From Streptococcus suis (GTDB taxonomy: Bacteria > Bacillota > Bacilli > Lactobacillales > Streptococcaceae), in contig NZ_POIZ01000087.1 in the NCBI RefSeq assembly GCF_002960425.1, forward strand, positions 124,001-188,000: a stretch of 64,000 nucleotides of DNA. The letters run 5' to 3'. The position numbers and the translations under genes are program-made. Position 1 is the stretch's first letter; every line of letters starts with the position of its first letter. Positions 39,228-48,110 of this stretch are shown piece by piece. The notes beneath the pieces are model-generated. The model made no database searches. It saw only the letters and a list, made by a program, of their open reading frames with translations, and was not told where the DNA came from.

Positions 39228-40553
39228 TTAAATATCCCGATGAAAATCGCTGTCAATCTCAAAAAATGGTTGGATATCTTGGACGTATTCCAAGACACCT
39301 TGAAACTCTCCCTGTTCATCACGCACGGCCTTATAGACCACATAGACAAACTTGCCCATACTCTCGGACTTGAACCACATGGTCACCTGGTCTTTTTGCC
39401 CTGTTCGAAGCAGTTCAAAAATCTTCTTGACCTTGTCTAAGATTTTGGGCGGATGGCAGAGCTCCACATGACGTCCAATCTGGCTCGGAGTCCGTTTGAA
39501 AATCATGTCTTCAACAGGGTGGCTGTCATTATAATATTGGAAAATGTCATCCTTGTTGACAAAGGTGAGTTCCAGCGGTAAATGGTTGAGAATGAGATTG
39601 GCCTGTTCGACAGACAAGTAGCCATTGCCAAAGGTCTGCGGACTGGTCCTGTCTTGAACAGATTCTGATTTCTTTTTCGGTGTGAAGGTAATGGTGAACT
39701 GGCCTTCTGGCGTATCGATAATCTGCTGGTTTGGCCCAGCTGTCTGCGGAGCAAGACTGTCGGCCGCCTGCTCTGCTATTTCTCCAAAAGCCTCCCGATG
39801 AGGCACCCACTTGGCTGTCGGCTTAACAATAGCGTAGCCGTAGGCGTCGCTGTCCGCTGCCACTTGGAGCCAGTCGTCCTGGGTGAAAATCTCCAGCAAA
39901 ATCATGAGGAGAATAGCTTCCTCCTTGAAAATCATCTCCTCGAACTCCTTGGCGAAGCTTTCAAAGTGAGCACGTGTCGCAGCTAGGTCGCCTGTGGTAA
40001 GAGCCTTGTGAGCCGTCTTGAAGAGGTCGCGAATCTCGTCGTCCACGCCCCACATGACCTTTGGCGGTGCATCGTGACCGTAGCGTTCCATAATGGGAAA
40101 GAAGACCTTTTCCTTGCGGGTATAGTGGTTTTCAAACTGACCGAGGAGGCCAAACTGGCGTGTCAAGCCCTGCTGGAGCTGGTCTTGCAGTTCCGCATCT
40201 TCTGTCTGCTCATACTGGTCGAGGATACGGCGGATGCGTAGGAGAGCCGCCCGCAGTGCTAGGTTTTCCTGCTTGAAGACATAGACAGGGTGTCCTTCCT
40301 GGTCCATATCTGCCACTTCCACATCTGCAATGGCTCCTTTGAAAAGGTTGGCGTGGATATTGCAGAGGCTCATGACGTCTTCAAAAGTGATGCCCGTATC
40401 GCTGGACATGAGCTCATGCTCCATTAGGGAGATTTCGAGGGCAGAAACACCCGTAAAATGCTGATTAAACTGGTCCTGAACAGACTCTGGACTGGCACCA
40501 TTGTGCAGGTCCAAGAGAATATTCTTCAAAATGTCAATCCGTTGGTCTGTCAT
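39228..40553 (-). CDS. DUF438 / hemerythrin-like / PAS protein
   Basis: 441 residues in three parts. An N-terminal DUF438 domain (about 1-80) is followed by a hemerythrin-like bundle (about 80-260) with iron-ligand-type His/Glu residues such as ENHYTRKEKVFFPIMERYGH and MIFKEEAILLMILLEIF. A C-terminal PAS-like domain (about 320-435) has LTFVNKDDIFQYYNDSHP. The iron-centre and PAS combination suggests O2, NO or redox sensing. It overlaps the DUF1858 gene by four bases. Homologues are often annotated as PAS-domain proteins; no partner kinase is present. Confidence 0.85.
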   Translation of the reverse strand: MTDQRIDILKNILLDLHNGASPESVQDQFNQHFTGVSALEISLMEHELMSSDTGITFEDVMSLCNIHANLFKGAIADVEVADMDQEGHPVYVFKQENLALRAALLRIRRILDQYEQTEDAELQDQLQQGLTRQFGLLGQFENHYTRKEKVFFPIMERYGHDAPPKVMWGVDDEIRDLFKTAHKALTTGDLAATRAHFESFAKEFEEMIFKEEAILLMILLEIFTQDDWLQVAADSDAYGYAIVKPTAKWVPHREAFGEIAEQAADSLAPQTAGPNQQIIDTPEGQFTITFTPKKKSESVQDRTSPQTFGNGYLSVEQANLILNHLPLELTFVNKDDIFQYYNDSHPVEDMIFKRTPSQIGRHVELCHPPKILDKVKKIFELLRTGQKDQVTMWFKSESMGKFVYVVYKAVRDEQGEFQGVLEYVQDIQPFFEIDSDFHRDI

Positions 40554-40783
40554 GCTTCTCCTCCTATTACCTCATAGCCGTTGCATTCCAAGACCTGTTG
40601 AATACGGTCTAACGGAATCTTGGTCATCTTGGAGCCTGTCTTCAGACTGGTCACCTTGCCAACTGTGTTGAGCATGGCTGGATTTGCCAAAGGCTTGAAA
40701 CCAAGCTCTACCAGAATCTCCTTGACTTCTGGGTGCTGGTTGATAATCTCTGCAACAGGCAGATTTAGGTCGATTGTGTTCAT
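40550..40783 (-). CDS. DUF1858 domain protein
   Basis: 77 residues, DUF1858-like (MNTIDLNLPVAEIINQHPEV; LVELGFKPLANPAMLNTVGK). DUF1858 domains are elsewhere found fused to DUF438 or hybrid-cluster proteins; here it is a separate gene coupled to DUF438 by an ATGA overlap. It has no cysteine. Function unknown; a redox or nitric-oxide response role is inferred from the neighbour. Confidence 0.82.
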   Translation of the reverse strand: MNTIDLNLPVAEIINQHPEVKEILVELGFKPLANPAMLNTVGKVTSLKTGSKMTKIPLDRIQQVLECNGYEVIGGEA

Positions 40784-40784
40784 C

Positions 40785-42125
40785 CTATTCCTCCTTCAAC
40801 GCCTCAAACTTTGCTTTCATGGTTGGGTTATTACGGGTTAGTTTTTTGACAGAAACGTCTTCCAGCTTATTATTTGCCAATCTGAGCTGGTTTTCGCTGG
40901 TTGTTAGGGCTGCCTTGACAGCTTCCATCCGCTTAATGGCCTTGTCGATTTCATCAATTGCTTTCTGGAAATTATTGCTGGCTGACTGGTAGTTCTTGGC
41001 AAATGCTGTCTTGAAAGTAGCCAAATCTTCTTCAAAATGGGTAATATCGATATGCTGTTCTCTGACCAAGGCCAGCTCCTGCTTGTACTTCAAGCTGTTC
41101 AGCGCAGCATTTCGCAAGAGCCCAATCAACTGAATAAAGAACTGGGGACGGACCACGTACATCTTCTCGTACTTGTGGCTAACGTCCACGATGCCCGTGT
41201 TGTAATAGTCATTGTCCGCTTCTAACATGGTCACCAAGACCGCATACTCGCAGTCCTTCTCCCGACGGTCCTTGTCCAGCTCCTTGAAAAAGTCCTCGTT
41301 CTTGTGCTTCTTGACCGTGTCGTCCGCCTCGTTTTTCATCTCAAACATAATGGAGAGGATTTCCACGCCGTTCTCATCCAACTCCCGATAGATATAGTCT
41401 CCCTTGGAGCCCCGTGCCGATACCTGATTATCCTTCTCAAAGTAGGCATTTGGAAAGGCCAACTGCCGCACCTTGTTGAACTCCGCCTCGGCATACAGCT
41501 CCAAACTCTCGCCGATCGCCTTGGTGGACTGCTGGGCCTTGAAGTTCTTGTAAAACTCCACCTGCTCATCCGCCGCCTTGAGCCGCACCTCATACTCCTG
41601 ACGAGTGGTCGCCAAAGCCAACTCCTGCTTCTGTTCCTGCATAGCCAAAGCATTTTGAGCCGCATCCCGTTCCTTCTCCACCTGAGCCACCGCTTGTTGC
41701 AATTCCAAATCCTTAGCTAGCCCGATTTGTCCCAACTGAGCCTTAAGCTCTTGGATTTCTTGGTCTTTTTTGGAAAGTGCAGAGCTGATTTCCAGCTCCG
41801 TCTGACTAGCCAGCTTATCCAACTTTGCTGTCAGTTCAAGAATTTCTTGGTCCTTTTGGGAAATGGCAGAGCTGATTTCCAGCTCCGTTTGACTAGCCAT
41901 CTTGTCCAAGCGTGCAGTCAATTCTAGGATTTCCTTGTCCTTATCGCCCAGTTTAGCTTGCAAGTCATTTTCAGCCTTTTGAGACAATAATTCCCGTTCC
42001 CGCTCCAATCGGTCATGGATTTCCTTGTCAAACTCTGTACCACGTACCTGGGCTAAGAGCTGACTGTATTCTGTTTCATTAACCGTAAAAACGGTAGCGC
42101 AATGAGGGCATGTAATTTGTTGCAT
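40785..42125 (-). CDS. DUF2130 coiled-coil protein
   Basis: About 446 residues from ATG 42123-42125 (MQQITCPHCATVFTVNE). An N-terminal CPHC half zinc-ribbon is followed by a long coiled coil (about 30-200) containing repeated 29-residue blocks DQEILELTAKLDKLASQTEL, then the DUF2130 domain (about 210-380: KGDYIYRELDENGVEILSIMFEMKNE, EYAVLVTMLEADNDYYNTGIVDVSHKYEKM), which looks like a PD-(D/E)XK-type nuclease fold, and a C-terminal coiled coil. No proven function. It starts two bases upstream of the DUF1858 gene end region and may be cotranscribed. Confidence 0.82.
   Translation of the reverse strand: MQQITCPHCATVFTVNETEYSQLLAQVRGTEFDKEIHDRLERERELLSQKAENDLQAKLGDKDKEILELTARLDKMASQTELEISSAISQKDQEILELTAKLDKLASQTELEISSALSKKDQEIQELKAQLGQIGLAKDLELQQAVAQVEKERDAAQNALAMQEQKQELALATTRQEYEVRLKAADEQVEFYKNFKAQQSTKAIGESLELYAEAEFNKVRQLAFPNAYFEKDNQVSARGSKGDYIYRELDENGVEILSIMFEMKNEADDTVKKHKNEDFFKELDKDRREKDCEYAVLVTMLEADNDYYNTGIVDVSHKYEKMYVVRPQFFIQLIGLLRNAALNSLKYKQELALVREQHIDITHFEEDLATFKTAFAKNYQSASNNFQKAIDEIDKAIKRMEAVKAALTTSENQLRLANNKLEDVSVKKLTRNNPTMKAKFEALKEE
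41757..41950 (-). repeat. Tandem 87-base repeats in the DUF2130 gene
   Basis: The segment starting GCAGAGCTGATTTCCAGCTC at 41779 recurs at 41866, an 87-base period (29 codons), with a third, more diverged partial unit. The repeats keep frame and extend the coiled coil. Confidence 0.8.
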
Positions 42126-42182
42126 GGTCATTCCTTTCATTCATCCTTCTTCAATCAAATTTACTAAAGTCGGTGACAGTTC

Positions 42183-42440
42183 CTACTTCTTCCTGACAAT
42201 ATAGCGAATCAGTTTATAAAAAATATATAAAAAACTTAAAATACATAGAAAATAGAAAAAACGGAAAAAATTTCTTGGTTCGAGCCAAAACAGTCGATAC
42301 AGGACACAAAAGGTCACGACAATCGGCCAACGCCAACCCCAAGTCATTTTTCTTTTTATGAACCACTCTAGCCAATCCTCACCTGAATTGTAACGTGTTT
42401 CATAATATTCTTCTCTTATTTGAGCCCACCATCTCTTCAT
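42183..42440 (-). CDS. Small two-helix membrane protein
   Basis: 85 residues from ATG 42438-42440, preceded by GAGGTG at a suitable distance and starting 17 bases after the SRPBCC gene stop. A charged, Trp-rich N-terminal half (MKRWWAQIREEYYETRYNSG) is followed by two hydrophobic segments (WPIVVTFCVLYRLFWL; FYFLCILSFLYIFYKLI) and a basic tail. I do not recognise a family. A longer reading inside the upstream gene is unlikely. Confidence 0.65.
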   Translation of the reverse strand: MKRWWAQIREEYYETRYNSGEDWLEWFIKRKMTWGWRWPIVVTFCVLYRLFWLEPRNFFRFFYFLCILSFLYIFYKLIRYIVRKK

Positions 42441-42457
42441 TTGGTTCACCTCATTTT

Positions 42458-42925
42458 CTACAACTTCAATTCCTTTTCTAAAAAAGCCGACCATTTTTCC
42501 TGCAATGGTTGACGTGCAGGCAGGTCCTGACCTTCTAAGAGTTTTTTGATGCATTCATTCTGCACCAGCCAACCTGTCATATCTTTTTTAGCATCCGCAA
42601 ATTCATTGCCAAAATCAACTGGGATTTCTTCCTCAAAGACAATCAGCGTCTCTTGCTCCTGCTGGCTCAAGCTGAAGGAAAGCCTAGCTGTATCCCAGGT
42701 GTAAGCAATCTTTTCACCTGGTTGATAGGTCAACAAGTCCATGGTTTCATGGAAGTCTTCCATTTTAAATACCAACTTGTCACCTTCAACCCTCAACTGA
42801 GGAAACCAGCGGGCAAATCCACTATCCGTTGCCAACAAATCCCATGCCTCCACCAAACTAACTGGCACGGTATAGCAAATGCTTAACAGGTATTTCTCAA
42901 CTTCTTTTTTGACAGCAGTCTTCAT
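42458..42925 (-). CDS. SRPBCC (START/AHSA1-like) domain protein
   Basis: 155 residues with the helix-grip fold pattern: N-terminal helix and strand (YTVPVSLVEAWDLLAT), DSGFARWFPQLRVEGDKLVF, and a C-terminal helix WSAFLEKEL. AHSA1-like proteins bind hydrophobic ligands or chaperones; nothing specific can be said. It has AGGAG and an extended -10 TGGTATAAT (42950-42958 on the minus strand), right behind the terminator of the upstream acetyltransferase. Confidence 0.78.
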   Translation of the reverse strand: MKTAVKKEVEKYLLSICYTVPVSLVEAWDLLATDSGFARWFPQLRVEGDKLVFKMEDFHETMDLLTYQPGEKIAYTWDTARLSFSLSQQEQETLIVFEEEIPVDFGNEFADAKKDMTGWLVQNECIKKLLEGQDLPARQPLQEKWSAFLEKELKL

Positions 42926-42957
42926 ATGACACTCCTATTCTATCCTTTTATTATACC

Positions 42958-42983
42958 AAAAAACACCGGTCCATAACCGATGT
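42958..42983 (-). terminator. Terminator after the acetyltransferase gene
   Basis: On the minus strand AACATCGGT pairs with ACCGGTGTT (one G-T pair), loop TATGG, followed by six Ts. Confidence 0.85.
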
Positions 42984-42994
42984 TCTCTATGTGT

Positions 42995-43450
42995 TTATAA
43001 CTTTTTAACCATGACCAAGCAGGGATTCCATTCATCCCAGAGGCTTGGAAATACCTCTAACTTGACAAAACCGCAGGATTTATAAAAAGCAATGGTCTGG
43101 TCATATTCCTTATAATGCCCTTCATCCACTGTCTTGACTTGCAAATAGGCATAGTCCTTCCGAGCCTCTTCCTCCAAAGCCTGCATGAGCAAACGACCAA
43201 TTCCCTGGCGATGATAGGCTTTCTTGATGCCCATACAATGAACATCTCCGCAAGCCTCTGAAGAATTAGTCAGGGTCACAAAACCAACAGCTTCATCAGC
43301 AACATAGGCAGCCCACAGTGGCAAGGCAGAGCCGTCTTTGATGTACTCTTTGGTACTCTCAGGTAAGCCAAACCATTCTGGCAAGTCCGCCAGCACTTAT
43401 TCGATAATCCTTGCCTTGTCAACAGCAGTCGATACAGTTACAATCTTCAT
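42995..43450 (-). pseudogene. GNAT acetyltransferase interrupted by an in-frame stop near its start
   Basis: From ATG 43448-43450, which has a near-ideal AAAGGAG five bases upstream, the frame reads MKIVTVSTAVDKARIIE and then TAA (43397-43399). It continues in the same frame as VLADLPEWFGLPESTKEYI and a full GNAT domain (acetyl-CoA loop HRQGIGRLLMQALEE, then YKSCGFVKLEVFPSLW) to 42995. A CAA (Gln) to TAA change would restore a normal gene of about 150 residues. GTG directly follows the TAA (43394-43396), so a 133-residue protein could be made by reinitiation, lacking the first strand. Either a recent pseudogene, a reinitiation case, or a sequencing error. Confidence 0.75.
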
Positions 43451-43469
43451 TTCTACTCCTTTTGGGAGA

Positions 43470-43535
43470 TTAGTTTCTGATAACCTCCCCTTGATTTATT
43501 TTTTCTACAGCCATTCTATTATTTGATACTTTCAT
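43470..43535 (-). CDS. 21-residue ORF with strong ribosome site ahead of the GNAT gene
   Basis: ATG 43533-43535 preceded by AAAGGAGG eight bases upstream; the peptide is MKVSNNRMAVEKINQGEVIR plus Asn, then TAA. It lies between a good promoter and the acetyltransferase start, with only 19 bases to that ATG. It is a candidate leader peptide or small protein; no similarity is recognised. Confidence 0.45.
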   Translation of the reverse strand: MKVSNNRMAVEKINQGEVIRN

Positions 43536-43563
43536 CTTAATCGCCTCCTTTCCTTTTAATTTT

Positions 43564-43592
43564 ATTATATAGGATTGAGCTTAGTATTTCAA
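43564..43592 (-). promoter_or_regulatory. Promoter of the 21-residue ORF and GNAT gene
   Basis: TTGAAA (43587-43592), 17 bases, TATAAT (43564-43569) on the minus strand. Confidence 0.75.
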
Positions 43593-43645
43593 GCACTCCT
43601 CTCCCATTTTATGCTATACTAGTCTTATGAAAAAAGGAGGTAACT

Positions 43646-44461
43646 ATGATTAAACTAATCGCTCTTGACATGGACGGAACCCTCTTAAACGAGAATAAAG
43701 AGTTGATGCAGCCACAAATTGATGCTATTCATCAGGCTGTTGAAGCTGGGGTGACAGTCGTTCTCTGCACAGGACGGCCCTTGGTTGGCGTTAAGCCTTT
43801 CGTAGAGCAACTTGGCTTTGACACCGAAGAGGAATATATCATTGTCAATAACGGTTGCTCAACCCATTCCACAAAGGATTGGAGCCTGATTGACTGGGAA
43901 GAACTATCTATCTCTGATATTGATTATCTTTCCACTTTTATTGAAAATGATGATGTGCAAATCTCTCTCTTTGACGAGGAAGATTACTTCGTTCTGGCAG
44001 AAAAAGCCAATGCACGTGTCAACCTAGATGCTGGTTTGGTAGGAATGATACCCCAGCCCATCGATTTGTCAGAAGCTAGATCTGGCAAACACCGTTTCTT
44101 TGAAGCCATGTTCGTCGGTGAAAAAGAGCATATTGATGCCTTTGAAAAGCAACACAATCCTATACTCAGCCAAGGCTATTCCACTGTTCGTTCACAGGAC
44201 TATCTGTTAGAAATTTTACCAAACGGTGCAAGCAAGGCCACTGGTTTGAAAAAATTGGCAGACCGCCTCGGTATTCTTCCTGAAGAAATCATGGCTATGG
44301 GAGATGCCAACAACGACCTGGAAATGATTGCATTTGCTGGACTTGGTATTGCCATGGGCAACGCCAACGAACAAGTCAAAGCTATCGCCCAGGACATCAC
44401 GGATACCAATGAAAACAACGGCGTTGCCAAGGCCATTGAAAAACATATTTTGAACAAGTAA
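43646..44461 (+). CDS. Cof-type HAD-IIB sugar-phosphatase family protein
   Basis: 271 residues. HAD motif I ALDMDGTLLN (nucleophile Asp), motif II VVLCTGRP, motif III lysine in ASKATGLKKLADRLGI, and motif IV MGDANNDLEMI. The C2B cap lies between. These enzymes dephosphorylate sugar phosphates or flavin and pyridoxal phosphates with wide overlap; the substrate is not predictable. GGAGG precedes the ATG. Extended -10 TGCTATACT at 43612-43620. Followed by pepT after nine bases. Confidence 0.9.
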   Translation: MIKLIALDMDGTLLNENKELMQPQIDAIHQAVEAGVTVVLCTGRPLVGVKPFVEQLGFDTEEEYIIVNNGCSTHSTKDWSLIDWEELSISDIDYLSTFIENDDVQISLFDEEDYFVLAEKANARVNLDAGLVGMIPQPIDLSEARSGKHRFFEAMFVGEKEHIDAFEKQHNPILSQGYSTVRSQDYLLEILPNGASKATGLKKLADRLGILPEEIMAMGDANNDLEMIAFAGLGIAMGNANEQVKAIAQDITDTNENNGVAKAIEKHILNK

Positions 44462-44470
44462 GGAGATACT

Positions 44471-45691
44471 ATGAAATACCCAACACTCTTAGACCGCTTT
44501 TTGGTCTACGTCAAAGAAAACACCCGCTCTGATGAAAACTCTACGACTACTCCATCTACCCAGAACCAAGTTGAGTTCGCACAAAATATCCTTCTTCCTG
44601 AAATGAAACGTATCGGCTTGCAGAATGTCCACTACCTGCCAAATGGCTTTGCGGTGGGAACACTACCTGCTAACGACCCAAGTTTGACCCGTAAGATTGG
44701 TTTCATCGCCCACATGGATACGGCTGATTTCAACGCAGAAGGCGTCAACCCACAAATCATCGAAAACTACGACGGCAATCCCATTGCCTTGGGAACTTCT
44801 GGCTATGAATTGCATCCGAAAGACTTCCCACAACTCGCCAACTACCAGGGGCAAACCCTGATTACCACAGACGGTACGACCTTGCTAGGCTCTGATGATA
44901 AGTCAGGAATTGCAGAAATCATGACGGCCATTGAATTCCTAGTCCAAAATCCTGACATCAAGCACTGCGAAATCCGTGTCGGCTTTGGTCCTGACGAAGA
45001 AATCGGTGTCGGTGCAGACAAGTTTGATGTGGAAGACTTTGATGTGGACTTTGCCTACACCATGGACGGTGGACCGCTAGGCGAGCTCCAGTACGAGACA
45101 TTCTCGGCTGCCGCTGCAAAGATTGACTTCCTTGGACGCAATGTCCACCCAGGCTCTGCCAAGGACCAGATGATTAATGCCTTCCAATTGGCTATTGATT
45201 TCCACAATGCCCTTCCTGAAGCAGACCGTCCTGAAAAAACCGAAGGTTACGAAGGTTTCTTCCACTTGATGAACATGGAAGGCAGCGTCGATACTGCTTC
45301 TACCACCTACATCATCCGTGACTTTGAAGAAGAGGATTTCCAAGCCCGCAAGCAACTCATGCTGGACATTGCTGACAAGATGAATGCCAAGTTTGACACC
45401 CCACGTGTCATTGTCAACCTGCATGATCAGTACTACAATATGAAGAAAATCATCGAAAAAGACATGACCCCAATCAACATTGCTAAGGAGGTCATGGAAA
45501 ATCTGGGCATTAAGCCACTGATTGAGCCTGTTCGCGGAGGGACAGATGGCTCTAAGATTTCCTTCATGGGCATCCCAACGCCAAATATCTTCGCAGGTGG
45601 TGAAAACATGCACGGCCGCTTCGAGTTCGTCAGCCTCGAAACCATGGAACAAGCTGTTGACGTCATCCTTGGAATTGTCGCGTACAAGTAA
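44471..45691 (+). CDS. pepT: Peptidase T (tripeptidase)
   Basis: M20-family zinc aminotripeptidase, 406 residues, the usual PepT length. Metal-binding and catalytic motifs: [39 protein letters not shown] and the C-terminal [23 protein letters not shown] precedes the ATG. Releases the N-terminal residue of tripeptides in the cytosol. Downstream partner of the HAD gene, ended by a terminator. Confidence 0.96.
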   Translation: MKYPTLLDRFLVYVKENTRSDENSTTTPSTQNQVEFAQNILLPEMKRIGLQNVHYLPNGFAVGTLPANDPSLTRKIGFIAHMDTADFNAEGVNPQIIENYDGNPIALGTSGYELHPKDFPQLANYQGQTLITTDGTTLLGSDDKSGIAEIMTAIEFLVQNPDIKHCEIRVGFGPDEEIGVGADKFDVEDFDVDFAYTMDGGPLGELQYETFSAAAAKIDFLGRNVHPGSAKDQMINAFQLAIDFHNALPEADRPEKTEGYEGFFHLMNMEGSVDTASTTYIIRDFEEEDFQARKQLMLDIADKMNAKFDTPRVIVNLHDQYYNMKKIIEKDMTPINIAKEVMENLGIKPLIEPVRGGTDGSKISFMGIPTPNIFAGGENMHGRFEFVSLETMEQAVDVILGIVAYK

Positions 45692-45699
45692 TCAATTTT

Positions 45700-45729
45700 T
45701 CAGACTTTCTTAAGAAGGTCTGATTTTTT
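45700..45729 (+). terminator. pepT terminator
   Basis: TCAGAC/GTCTGA outer stem with an inner self-complementary TTCTTAAGAA, then T6. Confidence 0.85.
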
Positions 45730-45760
45730 CTGGAAATCTTCCAAAATTTTTGAAAAACAC

Positions 45761-45789
45761 TTGTATCATTGAACTAATACTGTTATAAT
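45761..45789 (+). promoter_or_regulatory. Promoter of the DUF5684-type gene
   Basis: TTGTAT (45761-45766), 17 bases, TATAAT (45784-45789). Confidence 0.7.
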
Positions 45790-45820
45790 AGAACCATCAA
45801 AAAAGAAATGGAGTTTTATT

Positions 45821-46219
45821 ATGATAGAAGAAACAGTTGCACAAGATTTATTGGTTGGTATCTGGGGGAGTGTTGTGGTTTTCTCACTCATTTGGAATAT
45901 CCTCCTTGCCATTTCCAATTATATCCTCTTTAGAAAAGCTGGTTACGCTGGTTGGAAATCCCTCATCCCCTTCTACAACCTCTATGTTCAACAATGCATC
46001 ACATTTGGAGAGGATAAGGGCTGGTTTATCTTCTTCTTGCTCATTCCACTTGCAGGACCACTCTATGGCATCTATCTAACCTATTGTTACGGTAAAGCCT
46101 TTGGTTTGTCAGATATTCAGGCCATCTTCTACGTATTGTTTACACCGCTACTCAACCTCTACATCGCCTTCAATGACGGAAGCCGTTACCAAGGTCCACA
46201 GAAATTCTTTATCGACTAA
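45821..46219 (+). CDS. DUF5684-like small membrane protein
   Basis: 132 residues with three or four hydrophobic helices (VGIWGSVVVFSLIWNILLAI; WFIFFLLIPLAGPLYGIYL; AIFYVLFTPLLNLYIAF). The loop FRKAGYAGWKSLIPFYNLY is the conserved mark of the DUF5684 group, sometimes linked to signal peptidase I-type proteins. No catalytic residues. Monocistronic, just outside the A+T-rich island. Function unknown. Confidence 0.75.
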   Translation: MIEETVAQDLLVGIWGSVVVFSLIWNILLAISNYILFRKAGYAGWKSLIPFYNLYVQQCITFGEDKGWFIFFLLIPLAGPLYGIYLTYCYGKAFGLSDIQAIFYVLFTPLLNLYIAFNDGSRYQGPQKFFID

Positions 46220-46220
46220 T

Positions 46221-46265
46221 AAAAAGCACACAACTCAACTTGATAGTAAGAGTTGTGTGCTTTTT
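46221..46265. terminator. Bidirectional terminator at the island's left edge
   Basis: A perfect 16-base inverted repeat: AAAAAGCACACAACTC at 46221-46236 and its complement at 46250-46265. T5 follows on both strands, so it serves the membrane-protein gene and, about 80 bases beyond its stop, the accessory operon. Confidence 0.9.
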
Positions 46266-46346
46266 ATCATGTCATTGATTAATGATAAATATTTTTATAG
46301 CTTTCAGCCCTAATTAGTTTACTGAAAAAATCATCTAAGGTTTAAC

Positions 46347-48110
46347 TCAATCAATTTTATCACTTCCACATATTTCGGTATTGATGAACTGAGTTTCAAC
46401 CAATTCTTTATAGAGTTTATTCCTTGATAGTAATTCTTGGTGAGTACCGAAGTCATGTACTTCGCCTTCTCTTATTAAATAAATTGAATCAGCATTTTGA
46501 ATAGTAGATAATCTATGAGCAATTATTAAGACAGTCTTCTTGCTAGATAAATCTTTAATTAATTGTTGAATTTTCGACTCGTTTATACTATCTAAATTTG
46601 ATGTAGTCTCATCCAATAATATTATGTCATTTGGAGAAATTAAGGCCCTAGCTAATGATAGCCTTTGTTTTTCACCACCACTCAAAGTGATTCCAGACTC
46701 CCCTATTACTCTATCTAGTATTTCTTCAGTAGGAATATCCTGAAAAAGATTAACCAAATTAAGTGCGTTCAAGCAGTCAAATCTTGAAGCATTTTGATTA
46801 GCAATTTGTAGATTCTCTAGTACTGTGCCAGAAAAGATTGAAGCATTTTGTTCCACAAAGGTTATCTTTGAACGAAGAACTTTAATTGGCAAATCATAAA
46901 TATTATTTCCATACAATTCTATTAACCCATTATCTGAATCATAAAATCTTTCAATAAGTTCAAATATAGTTGTTTTTCCTGAGCCAGACGGTCCAACCAA
47001 TGCTGTCACTCCCGGACCATTAACTGAAATATCAATCTTGTTTAGAATGTTTTTATCAGAATTGTCGTTATATTTAAAGGTTAAATTTTTAATTTGCAAA
47101 GCCTGATTCCCTTTTTTATCAAGAACATCTAAAGAATTTACATCTTCTTCTACCGGAAGTTCCAATGCAAGTTTAATTCTCGAATAAGCTCCCAACCCCT
47201 CATTTATTGATGATAATACTCCTCCTAGCATTGCAGCTGGAGTCAGTACTAGCATCACATACATTATAAAGGCGCTTAGATTTCCAATAGATATAATCCC
47301 TGTAGCAACTCTAATTGAACCAATTCCAATAATCGTTATAAGCATTATTTGTAGTGCTATATTGGAAAAACCACTTATAATTGATTTAAAAATAGCTACT
47401 TTTTTACCAATTTTTGTCGCATTAGTTACAACACAACTCATTCTTTCAATAAAAATATCTTCTGATAAAAATGCTCGAATAGTCCTAATCCCCCGCAAAG
47501 TTCGTTCCAACTCAGAGGATAACTCCCCAACTACTTCTTGTAAATCCTTCGCAATCGGTCTAGTTTTTTTCCCAAGCAACAAGCCACACATTAAAAGAGA
47601 GAGAACGGCTAACAAAGATACACCAAATAATTGAACATCAAGATAAAACATCATAATTAATGCAAATATCATTGTAAATGTTTGCGATACCAATTCTACT
47701 ATTCCTTGACTCAAAATCCCCCTTAGCTGGGCTGTATCTGCACTCAAGATTGATGCTAAATCCCCAATCTTTTTAGTATCAAATACCTCAATCTTATATT
47801 TTATTGCTCGATTCACAATTTGAATTCGTAAACTACTCACTAAATTTTCACTAATACTCTCCAATATATACTGCTTAATTGAGTTAAGGATTGCAGATAA
47901 CAATACTATTAGGGAGAAAAATACTACAGTTTGCCCCAAAATATTATCGTTAATATTGTCAATAATTTTTGAAAGAAGTATTGGTTGAAAAATTGATAAT
48001 GTCGACGAAATAAATGCAATAATCAAAGCAATACTTATAGCTATTTTATACGGTTTTAGTAATGTTAACAATTCCCTGAAAGTGACTTCTGAATGTTTTT
48101 GACTATTCAT
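46347..48110 (-). CDS. ABC exporter (membrane plus ATPase domain), peptide-export type
   Basis: 587 residues: six-helix exporter domain (about 15-320) and ATPase domain with Walker A GPSGSGKTT, signature LSGGEKQRLSLARAL, Walker B IILLDETTSNLD and H-loop IAHRLSTIQ, all catalytically intact. There is no N-terminal C39 peptidase domain, so it exports without cleaving a double-glycine leader, as lasso-peptide and MsbA-like exporters do. Last gene of the operon; its start overlaps the upstream permease by eight bases. In lasso clusters this would be the D protein, giving export and self-protection. A+T-rich like its neighbours. Confidence 0.88.
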   Translation of the reverse strand: MNSQKHSEVTFRELLTLLKPYKIAISIALIIAFISSTLSIFQPILLSKIIDNINDNILGQTVVFFSLIVLLSAILNSIKQYILESISENLVSSLRIQIVNRAIKYKIEVFDTKKIGDLASILSADTAQLRGILSQGIVELVSQTFTMIFALIMMFYLDVQLFGVSLLAVLSLLMCGLLLGKKTRPIAKDLQEVVGELSSELERTLRGIRTIRAFLSEDIFIERMSCVVTNATKIGKKVAIFKSIISGFSNIALQIMLITIIGIGSIRVATGIISIGNLSAFIMYVMLVLTPAAMLGGVLSSINEGLGAYSRIKLALELPVEEDVNSLDVLDKKGNQALQIKNLTFKYNDNSDKNILNKIDISVNGPGVTALVGPSGSGKTTIFELIERFYDSDNGLIELYGNNIYDLPIKVLRSKITFVEQNASIFSGTVLENLQIANQNASRFDCLNALNLVNLFQDIPTEEILDRVIGESGITLSGGEKQRLSLARALISPNDIILLDETTSNLDSINESKIQQLIKDLSSKKTVLIIAHRLSTIQNADSIYLIREGEVHDFGTHQELLSRNKLYKELVETQFINTEICGSDKID

